Counted from the first letter of the stretch, positions 8,615 to 17,375 are shown. The stretch is 64,000 bases of DNA from Oleiharenicola lentus (GCF_004118375.1 NZ_SDHX01000001.1:620001-684000), one strand, 5' to 3'. The notes: generated by a model from the letters alone, not told the origin. Numbers and translations: made by a program.

Positions 8615-11422
8615 ATGCAAACCAAGAATCCACGTGCGGGTCTGCCCGCCTTTTCCCTGTTCCTGCGCGCCGCGTGTGTGGCGCTCGCCCTGATCGGCGC
8701 TTCGTTGTCCGCCCAGTCGGCCGGCTCGCTTGGCGGCCGGGTGACCGACGCCTCAACGGGGCTCGCTCTCGCGGGCGCCCGTGTGACGCTGGCCGGCACC
8801 GACCTGGAGACCTACACCGGCACGGCGGGCGACTACTCCCTCGCCGGCGTGCCCCCGGGCAGCTACAGCGTCGAGGTGAACTACGTCGGCTATCCCGGCG
8901 TGGCCCGCAGTGTCGAGGTCAACGGCGCCACCCGGCTCAACGTCGCCTTCAACAGCGAGACGGTCGAGCTGGACAAGCTCGTGATCGAGGGCGCCGCGGT
9001 CGGCACGGCCCGCGCTATCAACCAGCAGCGCGCCGCCGCGACGCTCACGAACATCGTCGCTTCCGACGAGATCGGCAACTTTCCCGACCAGAACGCCGCC
9101 GAGGCAATCCAGCGCATTCCCGGCATCTCGCTCTACCGCGACCAGGGCGAGGGCCGCTACATCGTGCTGCGCGGGCTCAACTACAACTTCACCTCGGTCA
9201 AGGTGAACGGCGGCTCCTTCGCCGGCGCCGATCTCGGCGAGCGCGCCACACCACTCGACGTGATTCCCGCCGATGCGCTCGCGGCGATCGAGGTCACCAA
9301 GGTCCCGACGCCCGACATGGACGGCGAGGGTCTCGGCGGCCAGGTGAACATCAAGACGAAGAGCCCTTTTGAAAATGACGGCCTCGCGGCGAGCTTCAGT
9401 GCCCAAGGCCAGTTCGCCGACCAGAGCGGCGAATACAGCAGCAAGTTCAACGGCTACGTCTCGCAGCGCTTCGGTTCGGACCAGCAATACGGTTTCCTGA
9501 TCGCCCCGACCTGGCAGGAGCGCAAGTTCGGCTCCCACAATTACGAGACCGGCGGCGCGTGGGTGTCGCCCTCCGACAACGGCACGCCGTTCTACACGCC
9601 CGAGGCGCTGGAGTTTCGCGACTACGTGATCAACCGCGAGCGCTACGGCGTGACTGCGGCCTTCGAGGCCCGCCCCGACACCGGCACGGTGTTCTACGTC
9701 CACGGCGGCCACAACCGTTTCACCGACACCGAGAGCCGCCACCTCACGATCTTCGACTTCACCGAGGGCACCCTGAACACCGCCTCGGTCACGGCTGACT
9801 CGGCGACCTATACGGCGCTGCGCCGCTACGGCCGTCGCCTCCGCATCCGCGAAAAGGACCAGGAAGTCTCAACGCTCACCGCCGGCATGGAGAAGCAGGC
9901 CGGCGCCTGGAAGTTCGACGTGCAGGCCGGTTACACCAAGGGCGACGAGCGCCGTCCCGACGAGCTGACCGCCCGCTTCCGCCGCAACACCCGCGACGCC
10001 TCCATCCGTTACGACGCCAATGGTCCCTACACGCTCAGCGTAACGCAGCTCGCCGGCGCGAGCTTCTTCGAACCGTCATCCTACAACTTCCAGCGCGTGG
10101 ACCTCGCCAACGAGACCGGCAGCGAGACCGAGACCGACCTCGGTTTCAACGCCCGCTACGATTTCACCGGCAGCCCGGCCTGGGTGAAGTTCGGCGCGCT
10201 GTTCCGCAACAAGGAGAAGGAAGCCGAGGGCGAGGTCTATGAGCTGACCTCCGCTCCGGCCACGTTCACCTTCGTAAACCTCGCCGAGCCGGCCAGCGAC
10301 TATCCCTACCTGCGCGTGCCGCGCATCAGTACGGCGGCGGTGAAGGAGGCGTTCTACTCGAACCGCAGCGCCTTCACCGGCGTCCGGCTGTTCGAGGACA
10401 GCGAGTTTGAGGACTTTGAGATCCAGGAGGACGTGCTCTCTGGCTACGTCATGGGCGGCACCTCCTTTGGCCGGCTCAATGTGCTCGGCGGCGTGCGCGT
10501 TGAGCGCACGGAATTCGAGACCACCGGCAACGAGCTTGATCTCGTCAACGAGGTGGCCACGCGCCGCAGCGCCGGCCGCAGCTACACGAATGTGCTCCCC
10601 GGGGTCCACTTCCGCTACGACGTGGACAAGAACCTGGTGCTCCGCGCCTCGTGGTCCAACTCCCTCGCGCGGCCCTCGTTCGGCGACAGCGCCTTCCGCT
10701 CGCTCGTGAACAGCGACGACCTCGAGATCACCCGCGGCAATCCCAACCTCAAGGCCCTCGAGGCCGTGAACTGGGATGCCTCGGTCGAATACTACCTGCC
10801 CTCGCTCGGCGTCGTCTCTGCGGCCGTATTCCGCAAGCAGATCGAGAACTTCTCCTACGAATACGAGGACCCGACGCCCGTCGTCATCGCCGGCGACAGC
10901 TACGACCTGACGACCTACGCCAACGGCTCCGACGGCTCGATCACGGGCGTCGAGCTGGCCTACCAGCAGCAGCTCCGTTTCCTGCCCGCGCCCCTCGACG
11001 GCCTCGGTGTGATGGCCAACATCACCTTCCTCGACAGCGAGGCGACCTACCCGACGCGTCCCGGCGAGGACGTGCCGTTCATCGGTCAGAGCGACCGCAC
11101 CGGTAATCTCGCCCTCACCTACGAGAAGGCCGGCCTCTTCCTGCGCCTCGCGCTGAATTTCCGCACCGAGCGTCTGCGCGAGGACGAGCCGCTCGGCGGC
11201 GAAGCCTGGCAGGACCTCTACGTGGACGATTTCAAGCAGCTCGACCTCACCGCCCGCTACAAGCTCACCAAGAAATGGGAGCTCTACGGCGAGGTGCTGA
11301 ACCTCACCGACGAGCCCTTCCGCGTCTTCCTCAAGAGTCCCGGCGCCAACCAGGGCAACCGTCTCGGCCAGGTCGAGGAATATGGCTGGAGCGCCAACTT
11401 CGGCCTCCGCTGGAAGCTCTGA
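8615..11422 (+). CDS. TonB-dependent receptor with N-terminal CarboxypepD_reg-like domain
   Basis: A 935-residue outer-membrane receptor. A signal peptide (residues 1 to about 35) is followed by a carboxypeptidase-regulatory-like beta-sandwich (LGGRVTDASTGLALAGARVT ... SVEVNYVGYPG). Next is the plug (ASDEIGNFPDQNAAEAIQRI ... YIVLRGLNYNFTSVKVNG) and a long beta-barrel ending in WSANFGLRWKL, a terminal strand suited to BAM recognition. Such receptors import large or scarce ligands with TonB-ExbBD energy. The phytase-fusion gene starts 58 bp after the stop on the same strand with no terminator between, so the ligand is plausibly an organic phosphate or a product of that enzyme. The start at 8615 is set by the signal peptide. 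Confidence 0.95.
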   Translation: MQTKNPRAGLPAFSLFLRAACVALALIGASLSAQSAGSLGGRVTDASTGLALAGARVTLAGTDLETYTGTAGDYSLAGVPPGSYSVEVNYVGYPGVARSVEVNGATRLNVAFNSETVELDKLVIEGAAVGTARAINQQRAAATLTNIVASDEIGNFPDQNAAEAIQRIPGISLYRDQGEGRYIVLRGLNYNFTSVKVNGGSFAGADLGERATPLDVIPADALAAIEVTKVPTPDMDGEGLGGQVNIKTKSPFENDGLAASFSAQGQFADQSGEYSSKFNGYVSQRFGSDQQYGFLIAPTWQERKFGSHNYETGGAWVSPSDNGTPFYTPEALEFRDYVINRERYGVTAAFEARPDTGTVFYVHGGHNRFTDTESRHLTIFDFTEGTLNTASVTADSATYTALRRYGRRLRIREKDQEVSTLTAGMEKQAGAWKFDVQAGYTKGDERRPDELTARFRRNTRDASIRYDANGPYTLSVTQLAGASFFEPSSYNFQRVDLANETGSETETDLGFNARYDFTGSPAWVKFGALFRNKEKEAEGEVYELTSAPATFTFVNLAEPASDYPYLRVPRISTAAVKEAFYSNRSAFTGVRLFEDSEFEDFEIQEDVLSGYVMGGTSFGRLNVLGGVRVERTEFETTGNELDLVNEVATRRSAGRSYTNVLPGVHFRYDVDKNLVLRASWSNSLARPSFGDSAFRSLVNSDDLEITRGNPNLKALEAVNWDASVEYYLPSLGVVSAAVFRKQIENFSYEYEDPTPVVIAGDSYDLTTYANGSDGSITGVELAYQQQLRFLPAPLDGLGVMANITFLDSEATYPTRPGEDVPFIGQSDRTGNLALTYEKAGLFLRLALNFRTERLREDEPLGGEAWQDLYVDDFKQLDLTARYKLTKKWELYGEVLNLTDEPFRVFLKSPGANQGNRLGQVEEYGWSANFGLRWKL

Positions 11423-11480
11423 GTTCGACTTGCTCCCCCGGGCCGGTGCGGCTGAAAGCCCGCCGGCTCGGCCTATTTCC

Positions 11481-13148
11481 ATGAACAAATTTTTCTCCCT
11501 CCTCGTGGCGTTGGCTGGATTGCTGTCTGCGGTCTGTGCGCAGACCGGGCCGGTGGCTTTCCGCGCCGACCTCCCGGCCGGCACCGCCTGCACGATCGAC
11601 GCGCGCCAGCTGCACCCCACGCAGTTTTCGCACGGCTGGCGCGAGGTCGTCCACAAGCAGGCCAAGATGGACGCGATGTCGCCCACGGAGCTGAAGGCCT
11701 ACCTCATCAAGAAGGACGTGCCGGTGGTCATCGGACCCGGCGGCGTGCCCTACCTGACCGACGGGCATCACACGCTGCGCTCGCTGATCGAGTCGAAGCA
11801 TGCGGACAAGACCGCCTACGGCCACATCCTCGCCAACTGGTCCGACCTCGCGCCGGCCGAGTTCTGGGCGCGCATGCAGGCGAACAATTATGCCTATCTC
11901 AAGGATGGCCAGGGCCGGCCGCAGCCGGCGTCAGCTTTGCCCGCCAGTTTGCTCGCGATGCAGCGCGATCCCTGGCGTGGCCTGGCTTGGGGCGTGATGG
12001 AGACCCACGGTTTCCACGAACGAAAGGATGTCTTTTTCCAGGAATTCCGCTGGGCGGACTACTTTCGCGACAAGGTCGCGTGGGACGAGGCCGACGACGA
12101 GGCGTTCGAGGATGCCGTGAAGGCGGCTTGCGTGCTCGCGCAGTCGCCCGCTGCCGCTTCGCTACCGGGCTATCGCACCAATGCCGTGCAGCCGCGCGTC
12201 ATCACCGAGCCGGCCAAGCACGACACCGACGACCCGGCGATCTGGATCAACCGGGCCGACCTTGCGAAGAGTCTCGTGATCGGCACCGACAAGAACTCCG
12301 ACGGCGCGCTGCTCGCCTACGACCTGGCCGGAAAGATCGTTCACCGCGTGACCGGTTTGAAGCGGCCGAACAATGTGGACCTCGCTACCGGTTTCCCGCT
12401 CGGCGGCCGGCGGGTGGATATCGCGGTCGTCACCGAGCGCGAGCAGAAGCGCCTGCGCGTGTTCACGCTGCCCGATCTTGCCGCCGTTGATCGCGGCGAC
12501 CTCGTCGTGTTCAACGGCGACCCCGAGCGCGCGCCGATGGGCGTGGCCCTTTACCAGCGCCCGCGCGACGGTGCGATCTTCGCTATCGTCGGCGGCAAGT
12601 CCGGCCCCGCCGAGGGCTACCTCGCGCAATACCGGCTCGAGGACGACGGCACGGGCCAGATCAAGATGACGCTTGTGCGGCAATTCGGCGCCTACAGCGG
12701 CCGGGCCGAGATCGAGGCCATCGGCGTGGATGCCGAGCTGGGCTACGTTTATTACTCCGACGAGACTTTCGGCGTGCGCAAATACGCCGCCGACCCCGAC
12801 GCACCCGATGCCAACCGAGAGCTCGCGCTCTTCGGCACAACCGGCTTCGCGTCCGACCACGAGGGCATCTCGATCTACCCGAAGTCCGGAGGGCAAGGCT
12901 ACGTGCTCGTGTCCGACCAGCAGGCCTACCGTTTCCAGATCTTCCCTCGCGCCGGCACGCCCGGCAAGCCGCACGATCACCCGATGCTGGCGGCCGTGGA
13001 AGTGGCCGCCATCCAGAGCGACGGCAGCGACGTCACACCGGTTGAACTGCCGGGGTTTCCGGGCGGGCTCTTTGTGGCCATGACCGAGGGCAAAGTCTTC
13101 CACTTCTACGCTTGGGCCGACCTGGCCAAGGCGGCGGGGTTGGAGTGA
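11481..13148 (+). CDS. Secreted ParB-like (ParBc_2) domain / beta-propeller 3-phytase fusion
   Basis: A 555-residue exported protein with two unrelated parts. Residues 1-20 are a signal peptide. Residues about 42-228 match the putative ParB-like nuclease family (ParBc_2): QLHPTQFSHGWREV, PVVIGPGGVPYLTDGHHTLR, then WADYFRDKV. Residues about 236-553 match beta-propeller phytase: DTDDPAIWI, VIGTDKNSDGALLAYDL, KRPNNVDL, ASDHEGISIY, VSDQQAYRFQIF. The phytase half should release phosphate from phytate with calcium; the role of the N-terminal half outside the cytoplasm is unknown. The gene follows the TonB-dependent receptor with no terminator between. Both parts read through in one clean frame, so the fusion is not an artefact of my start choice. 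Confidence 0.88.
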   Translation: MNKFFSLLVALAGLLSAVCAQTGPVAFRADLPAGTACTIDARQLHPTQFSHGWREVVHKQAKMDAMSPTELKAYLIKKDVPVVIGPGGVPYLTDGHHTLRSLIESKHADKTAYGHILANWSDLAPAEFWARMQANNYAYLKDGQGRPQPASALPASLLAMQRDPWRGLAWGVMETHGFHERKDVFFQEFRWADYFRDKVAWDEADDEAFEDAVKAACVLAQSPAAASLPGYRTNAVQPRVITEPAKHDTDDPAIWINRADLAKSLVIGTDKNSDGALLAYDLAGKIVHRVTGLKRPNNVDLATGFPLGGRRVDIAVVTEREQKRLRVFTLPDLAAVDRGDLVVFNGDPERAPMGVALYQRPRDGAIFAIVGGKSGPAEGYLAQYRLEDDGTGQIKMTLVRQFGAYSGRAEIEAIGVDAELGYVYYSDETFGVRKYAADPDAPDANRELALFGTTGFASDHEGISIYPKSGGQGYVLVSDQQAYRFQIFPRAGTPGKPHDHPMLAAVEVAAIQSDGSDVTPVELPGFPGGLFVAMTEGKVFHFYAWADLAKAAGLE

Positions 13149-13152
13149 GGAG

Positions 13153-13222
13153 GTTGGGCCAGTCTTTGACTGGCCATTGCTCCCGCATACTGAGGTGGCT
13201 GATCGGAGACCGGCCCTACGCC
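13153..13222. repeat. Two intergenic palindromes after the phytase gene
   Basis: GGCCAGTC-TTT-GACTGGCC at about 13156-13174 is a perfect 8-bp hairpin. Just downstream, GATCGGAGACCGGCCCTAC (13201-13219) is a copy of the GGTCGGAGACCGG family. Together they could end the receptor/phytase transcript, although no T-tract follows. Confidence 0.6.
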
Positions 13223-13275
13223 CAACGCTGCATTTGCGGGCTTTCAAAAAGGCCGCGGACGCCTAGGTTCGCGGG

Positions 13276-14502
13276 ATGAAACGTTTTTCTCCGCTGCTCG
13301 CCCTGGCGCTTTGTCTGACCCTCCTGAGCTTGCCGCTGCTGGCGCAGTCGGCCGCCAAGCCCGAGGCGAAGGCCGTCAAGACACCGGGCCTCGAGCTCGC
13401 GGCGCTGGCCACGCAGGTGACCGGCATTGCGATTTCCCCACTTCTCGGCGTGAGCGCCGTCGGAGCCTACCAGTATTTCCAGGCGGACACGCCCGAGAAG
13501 AAGGCCAATCTGCCGTGGTTCGCGAACCCGGCGTTCTGGGCGGTCGGCATTCTCGCCGTGGGCGCGGTGGCGGCCAAGGACGCGGCGGGCGCAGCATTGC
13601 CGCCCGGCTGGAAGAAGCCGCTCGATATTCTCGAAACCATCGAGAACAAGGCCAGCGGGCTCGTGGCCGCGGGCGCGGTGATTCCCTCGCTGGTCACCTT
13701 TGGCTCGAAGCTCATCATGGAATCGTCTGGGCTCGGTGACACGGTGGTGATCCACACCGGTGGACTGGCCATGCTGCCGGTGGCCGCGTTCGACGTCAGC
13801 TGGCTGTTGAGCCTGCTCATGGTCCCGTTGTCGGTGGTGGTTTTCGGCGTGGTCTGGCTGACCTCGCATGCGATCAACGTGCTGATCCTGATCAGCCCGT
13901 GGGGCGCGATCGACGCCGTGCTGAAGGGCGTGCGCACCTCGCTGCTCGGCCTCGTGACGGCGACGGCGTGGATTGATCCGGTGGTCGGCGCCACGCTGTC
14001 GGTGCTGATCATTATCATCGCCTATTTCACGGCCGGCTGGGCGTTCCGCCTGATGGTGTTCGGGTCGGTGTTCTGCTGGGATTTCTTCACGGTGCGGCGC
14101 AAGCGCTTCAAGCTCTATGCCGACGGCAACAAGGTGTTCACCGGTTCCGAGTTCGAGGGCGTGCCGGCCCGCACCTATGGCCGGCTCAACCAGGCCGCCG
14201 ACGGCGCGCTCACGCTCAAGTTTCGTCCGTGGCTGGTGCTGCCGCTGCGGGAGGTGCCGGTGCCGCGCGAGGGGCTCGTGGTCGGCAAGGGCGTGTTCTA
14301 CTCCGAAGTGCTCGGGCACGACGCGAAGACGGACAAGAACCGCACGCTCTTGCTGTTACCGCCTCGTTACTTAGGGCACGAGGAACTCTTCGCCCGCACC
14401 TACCACATCACGGGCACCTGTGAAGTCGGCCTGCGCCGCGCGTGGAGTTGGATCAAGGAGGCGATGGGTATGGGTTCAAGCAAGACGCCGGCGCCCGCTT
14501 GA
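13276..14502 (+). CDS. Multi-pass membrane protein of unknown function
   Basis: A 408-residue protein I do not recognise. A cleavable signal peptide (MKRFSPLLALALCLTLLSLP ... LAQS) is followed by about five to seven hydrophobic segments, at roughly residues 36-65, 78-98, 124-142, 163-210 and 230-275. A C-terminal soluble region of about 120 residues starts near RRKRFKLYADGNKV. The signal peptide plus polytopic core is a little unusual for a bacterial inner-membrane protein. It stands alone between repeat-bearing gaps; its neighbours give no functional hint. Confidence 0.8.
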   Translation: MKRFSPLLALALCLTLLSLPLLAQSAAKPEAKAVKTPGLELAALATQVTGIAISPLLGVSAVGAYQYFQADTPEKKANLPWFANPAFWAVGILAVGAVAAKDAAGAALPPGWKKPLDILETIENKASGLVAAGAVIPSLVTFGSKLIMESSGLGDTVVIHTGGLAMLPVAAFDVSWLLSLLMVPLSVVVFGVVWLTSHAINVLILISPWGAIDAVLKGVRTSLLGLVTATAWIDPVVGATLSVLIIIIAYFTAGWAFRLMVFGSVFCWDFFTVRRKRFKLYADGNKVFTGSEFEGVPARTYGRLNQAADGALTLKFRPWLVLPLREVPVPREGLVVGKGVFYSEVLGHDAKTDKNRTLLLLPPRYLGHEELFARTYHITGTCEVGLRRAWSWIKEAMGMGSSKTPAPA

Positions 14503-14687
14503 ATATCGAGTAATCCAGCAAGTTCGCGGCCCCGTTGAAGCGTAGGAATTGCTTACAAAGTCCAGGTTGCAGGCGCATGAAGGCAGGCAACAGATGCGAG
14601 GCTGCGATAAATATATTACTAAGCAGGATAGTCACTTGCATGACATCCTGCGACTCTGATTCGCGTGAGGCATACTGCATGCTAACC

Positions 14688-14699
14688 GGGGCTCACCCC
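14688..14699 (+). promoter_or_regulatory. GGGG-CTCA-CCCC hairpin directly before a start codon
   Basis: A perfect 4-bp G:C hairpin with a CTCA loop ends two bases before the ATG at 14702. There is no Shine-Dalgarno sequence in the usual place. It could limit or control translation of the VPDSG-CTERM protein. The upstream 180 bp is AT-richer than its surroundings (ATAAATATATTACTAAG near 14607) and probably holds the promoter. Confidence 0.35.
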
Positions 14700-14701
14700 C
14701 A

Positions 14702-15280
14702 ATGAAAACCACCCTTAGTCAGTTGATTAAAGCATCCATCGCCTCGGCCGTATTGGCTCTGGCCATTCCGTCGGCTCACGCTGTTCCGATCCTCGGCGGC
14801 AGCGTGGTCGTCGAAAACGACGGTGAAGTCGTTGCCAAGTTTTTGGGCCATACCGCTGGCTACACCAACTTGCTCTTCCTCAGCTCTCCCGGCAATATTC
14901 TGGGCACCATTTTCAACAACCAAGTGACGCCGGTCGGTTCGACGATGAGCCTGGGCAACTTCACAGCCGGCACTGAATTGATTTTCGGTATCTATGTGCA
15001 GAACACTGGTTACACCTACTACAGCGGACCGGCAAACCGCAACCCCGATGGGCTCGTGCATGCCGTGGTAGATGATGCTTACTCCCCCACTGAAACCTAT
15101 GTCGGATTTGAGGATCTTTTCGGGGGTGGCGACATGGATTACGACGATCTCAATTTCTCGTTCACCAATGTGAAGGGAACCACCCAGCCCCCGGGCGTTC
15201 CGGATTCCGGCGCCACGGCTCTCCTGAGCGCCATGGGTTTGGTCGCGCTCTTTGCGATTCGTAAGTCCGTGCGGCGCTGA
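14702..15280 (+). CDS. DUF4114-like surface protein with VPDSG-CTERM sorting signal
   Basis: A 192-residue exported protein. A signal peptide ends near residue 27 (IPSAHA). Residues about 95-156 resemble DUF4114: FGIYVQNTG ... TYVGFEDLFGGGDMDYDDLN, with an acidic loop that may bind calcium. The C-terminus is VPDSG (166-170), a hydrophobic stretch (ATALLSAMGLVALFAI) and a basic tail (RKSVRR). This is the VPDSG-CTERM variant of the PEP-CTERM signal, recognised by an exosortase that moves proteins to the envelope, often with exopolysaccharide production. No exosortase lies in this window. A strong terminator follows at 15304. Confidence 0.85.
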   Translation: MKTTLSQLIKASIASAVLALAIPSAHAVPILGGSVVVENDGEVVAKFLGHTAGYTNLLFLSSPGNILGTIFNNQVTPVGSTMSLGNFTAGTELIFGIYVQNTGYTYYSGPANRNPDGLVHAVVDDAYSPTETYVGFEDLFGGGDMDYDDLNFSFTNVKGTTQPPGVPDSGATALLSAMGLVALFAIRKSVRR

Positions 15281-15303
15281 AGGCGCCAGCCTGTTTTACC
15301 CAA

Positions 15304-15335
15304 AGCCCCGCGGCTCCAAGCCACGGGGCTTTTTT
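15304..15335 (+). terminator. Rho-independent terminator
   Basis: AGCCCCGCGG (15304-15313) pairs with CCACGGGGCT (15321-15330) with one mismatch, followed by TTTTTT. It ends the VPDSG-CTERM transcript. Confidence 0.85.
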
Positions 15336-15375
15336 GTGTTTGGCTGACAAAGATGAATCCAGTTTTTACTGAGAC

Positions 15376-15391
15376 GCGTAGTAACCTACGC
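15376..15391 (+). promoter_or_regulatory. GCGTAG-taac-CTACGC hairpin upstream of the PAS gene
   Basis: A perfect 6-bp inverted repeat with a 4-base loop lies eight bases before the ATG at 15400, in place of a Shine-Dalgarno sequence. It could be an operator half-site pair or an mRNA hairpin in the leader. Confidence 0.3.
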
Positions 15392-15399
15392 CTTTATTC

Positions 15400-15978
15400 A
15401 TGCTCGCAGACAACCTACAAGACCGAGCTGTCCTCTATGCCTCCGGCGAAATGACCGCGCTGGATCGCGAGGCCTTTGACGTTTTGATGGAGTATCACGG
15501 TGTCCTGAGGGCGCATGTCGCTGCTCTGCATGAGGTGTTCGCCGCTGCTGTTACCACACCGGGTATGGCTTACCGTCAGGCACCTGAATTTCTAAAAGCC
15601 AGAATTTTGGCCGATCTAGGTGACCCGCCGCCACCGCCACAACCACCGGCCTTGGTGGTTACAAACCCTCTCGGTTTGGTGGAGTGGGTTAATCCAGTCT
15701 TCACCGCAATGTGCGGCTACAACTTGGACGAACTCCGTGGACGCAGGCCGGGGCAGCTCCTGCAGGGTCCGGGCACGGATCGCGCGGCCGTCGAGCGCAT
15801 CCGTGTCGCATTGCGGGCCCGCCGGCCCTGTCGGGAGGAGCTGGTCAATTATCACAAGGACGGTTCGGCCTACCGGGCCGACGTGCAGATCATGCCGGTG
15901 CTCGACGACGACGGGAACCCGCTGTGGTTCGTGGCCAAGGAACGGTTGCTGGCCGGAGACCCGATTCCCGCGCGCTGA
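15400..15978 (+). CDS. PAS domain protein
   Basis: A 192-residue cytoplasmic protein. Residues 1-70 are helical (LYASGEMTALDREAFDVLME) and resemble the N-terminal part of anti-sigma-type proteins without a zinc motif. A Pro-rich linker (75-83) leads to a PAS domain at about 85-185 (VEWVNPVFTAMCGYNLDELR, GRRPGQLLQGPGTD, YHKDGSAYRADVQIMPVLDD). The core is LOV-like, but the photoactive Cys position (GxNCRFLQG in LOV) is replaced by RPGQLLQG, so blue-light chemistry is unlikely. No output domain is present; it probably acts through a partner protein. Confidence 0.85.
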   Translation: MLADNLQDRAVLYASGEMTALDREAFDVLMEYHGVLRAHVAALHEVFAAAVTTPGMAYRQAPEFLKARILADLGDPPPPPQPPALVVTNPLGLVEWVNPVFTAMCGYNLDELRGRRPGQLLQGPGTDRAAVERIRVALRARRPCREELVNYHKDGSAYRADVQIMPVLDDDGNPLWFVAKERLLAGDPIPAR

Positions 15979-15987
15979 ATGCGATTT

Positions 15988-16419
15988 TCAGGCCGGCGCA
16001 GACGGGCGCAGCGCCCGGATCAACCGCTGGGCCGTCACGAAGGTGGCGCACAGTGCGAGGCAGAAGAGATTGTCGTCCCAGGCCGGGGAAAAGAGCAGGA
16101 TGAAGCCCTGATCCTTGATCAGGGCCGAGTAACTCGACACGCAGAACGGCATGAGAAAAAGCCGGAAGCGCGTCCAGCCGTCCAGCGGACTGCCGGTGGT
16201 GGCGGTGCTGAGGATCAAGGCCAGGCCGATGAGGCCGCTGATCCCGAGCGAAGTCAGCCACAGCCGGGGCGCCGGATCGAAATGCCGGCTCACCATGCCC
16301 ACATACCAGCAGAGATAGCACCAGAGAATGACCTTCGGCCAACGGAGGGAGCCGAGATAGCGCAAAGGCAGAAACAGAGGGGAGGCGGAGGGCGGCACGG
16401 GGCAGGCCCAGCAGGCCAT
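15988..16419 (-). CDS. Small hypothetical membrane protein
   Basis: A 143-residue protein with three to four predicted transmembrane stretches (VILWCYLCWYVGMV, RLWLTSLGISGLIGLALIL, FLMPFCVSSYSALI, DDNLFCLALCATFVTAQ). I do not recognise a family. It ends ten bases from the stop of the PAS gene, with which it converges. The ATG at 16419 gives a Pro-rich N-terminus; an internal start is possible. Confidence 0.65.
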   Translation of the reverse strand: MACWACPVPPSASPLFLPLRYLGSLRWPKVILWCYLCWYVGMVSRHFDPAPRLWLTSLGISGLIGLALILSTATTGSPLDGWTRFRLFLMPFCVSSYSALIKDQGFILLFSPAWDDNLFCLALCATFVTAQRLIRALRPSAPA

Positions 16420-16482
16420 GTGCCGCGGCGGCCGGGTGCGCGGCGTGTGCGCGGCGGCGAGTGGATGGGGTCGGGGACCTCC

Positions 16483-16824
16483 TCACCTCAGAGGTCGGGC
16501 CGCGCCTGCGGGGCGCGATTCGCGCCGGGGGGCAAGGCGCTTGAAGACATCGCGGAACCGGATCGAGCACTGGAGGCGGCGCTGGCCGTCGGAGTCGAAC
16601 TTTGGGTTGAGCTGGATGACCGCCTGGTTGAAGGGCAGACTTTTTTTGGGCCTAGGTGCCCCGCGGCGCAGCTCCTTGATCGGAAGCGGCGACTCCTTGA
16701 TCAGTCGGTCGAACTGCCGCAGGTCCTCCAAAGTGACCGGGCCCCAGAGGCGGCGTCAGAGCTCCGGGACAGCTCCCGGGGCGAGCAGGAACAGGCCCGA
16801 CTGCAACAGGAGCAGTCGCCTCAC
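16483..16824 (-). pseudogene. Small signal-peptide ORF interrupted by an in-frame TGA
   Basis: A GTG at 16824 overlaps the TGA of the upstream SRPBCC gene (GTGA overlap, typical of coupled genes). It opens a frame with a signal-like start (RRLLLLQSGLFLLAPGAVPEL) that stops after 22 codons at TGA 16756-16758. The same frame then continues with protein-like sequence (RRLWGPVTLEDLRQFDRLIK ... IQLNPKFDSDGQRRLQCSIR) to a stop at 16483. If the TGA were a sense codon, the product would be about 113 residues and exported. The alternative is a shorter gene from the TTG at 16731 (82 aa). I favour a degraded or mutated small gene. The rest of the 401-bp gap shows nothing else. Confidence 0.4.
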
Positions 16825-17375
16825 TTCTCGAGGTAGGCGCCGAGGGCGTCGAGTTTCTCCGCCCAGTAGGCCTTCATCTTTTCGGCCACCTCGGGCGAGG
16901 GCAGCTTGCCGTGCTGCGGGACCACCTGGCACTTCAACGGGCCCTTCGGCCAGAAATTCACGCTGAGCAGCGTCTCGTCGGCCCAGAGGATGCGGATGGA
17001 TTTGTGCGGCGTGGCCTTGCGCACGGTGAGCGGGGTGCGCGGCAGCCATTGCTCGCGTTGGGCGGCCTCGCGCCAGGCGGCGAAGGCGCGGTCCACGGGG
17101 GCGGCGATGGTGCGGGCCACACTGATTTCGAAGCCGTCGGTCTTCTGGTGCTTGAGTCTCAAGCCGCGCGCCTGCTCGTAACCGACAGTCACCATCTGGC
17201 CCCACCAGTCGGCCAGCCGGTGTGTGCGCTGCAATCTGAGCGCGATTTCCTTGTGGGGCAGCTTGGCGGCGCCGGCCTTGTCGAGGACGGCAAACCATTC
17301 CGCCCAGGTCCGCCCGGTGGCCTTCTTGACGGCGACGGAACTGATGCCGCCGTATTGGTCCGCCGCGCGTTTCAT
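16821..17375 (-). CDS. DUF4287-like / SRPBCC domain protein
   Basis: A 184-residue cytoplasmic protein. Residues about 9-75 resemble DUF4287 (ISSVAVKKATGRTWAEWFAV ... LADWWGQMVTVGYEQARGL). Residues about 80-180 are an SRPBCC/AHSA1-like domain (FEISVARTIAAPVDRAFAAW ... HKSIRILWADETLLSVNFWP), a hydrophobic-pocket fold. This two-part arrangement is common in bacterial proteins of unknown ligand. The small disrupted ORF overlaps its stop codon. Confidence 0.85.
   Translation of the reverse strand: MKRAADQYGGISSVAVKKATGRTWAEWFAVLDKAGAAKLPHKEIALRLQRTHRLADWWGQMVTVGYEQARGLRLKHQKTDGFEISVARTIAAPVDRAFAAWREAAQREQWLPRTPLTVRKATPHKSIRILWADETLLSVNFWPKGPLKCQVVPQHGKLPSPEVAEKMKAYWAEKLDALGAYLEK

Noticed and set aside
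10076-11686. 536-codon minus-strand frame across the TonB receptor
   Set aside because: It is antisense to strongly conserved barrel strands and has shadow-like Glu/Gly/Val composition.
13276-14502. Assignment of the membrane protein to a known transporter family
   Set aside because: Apart from hydrophobic segments, no family motif could be recognised.
15400-15978. LOV photoreceptor
   Set aside because: The conserved photoactive Cys motif is absent; it is an ordinary PAS domain.
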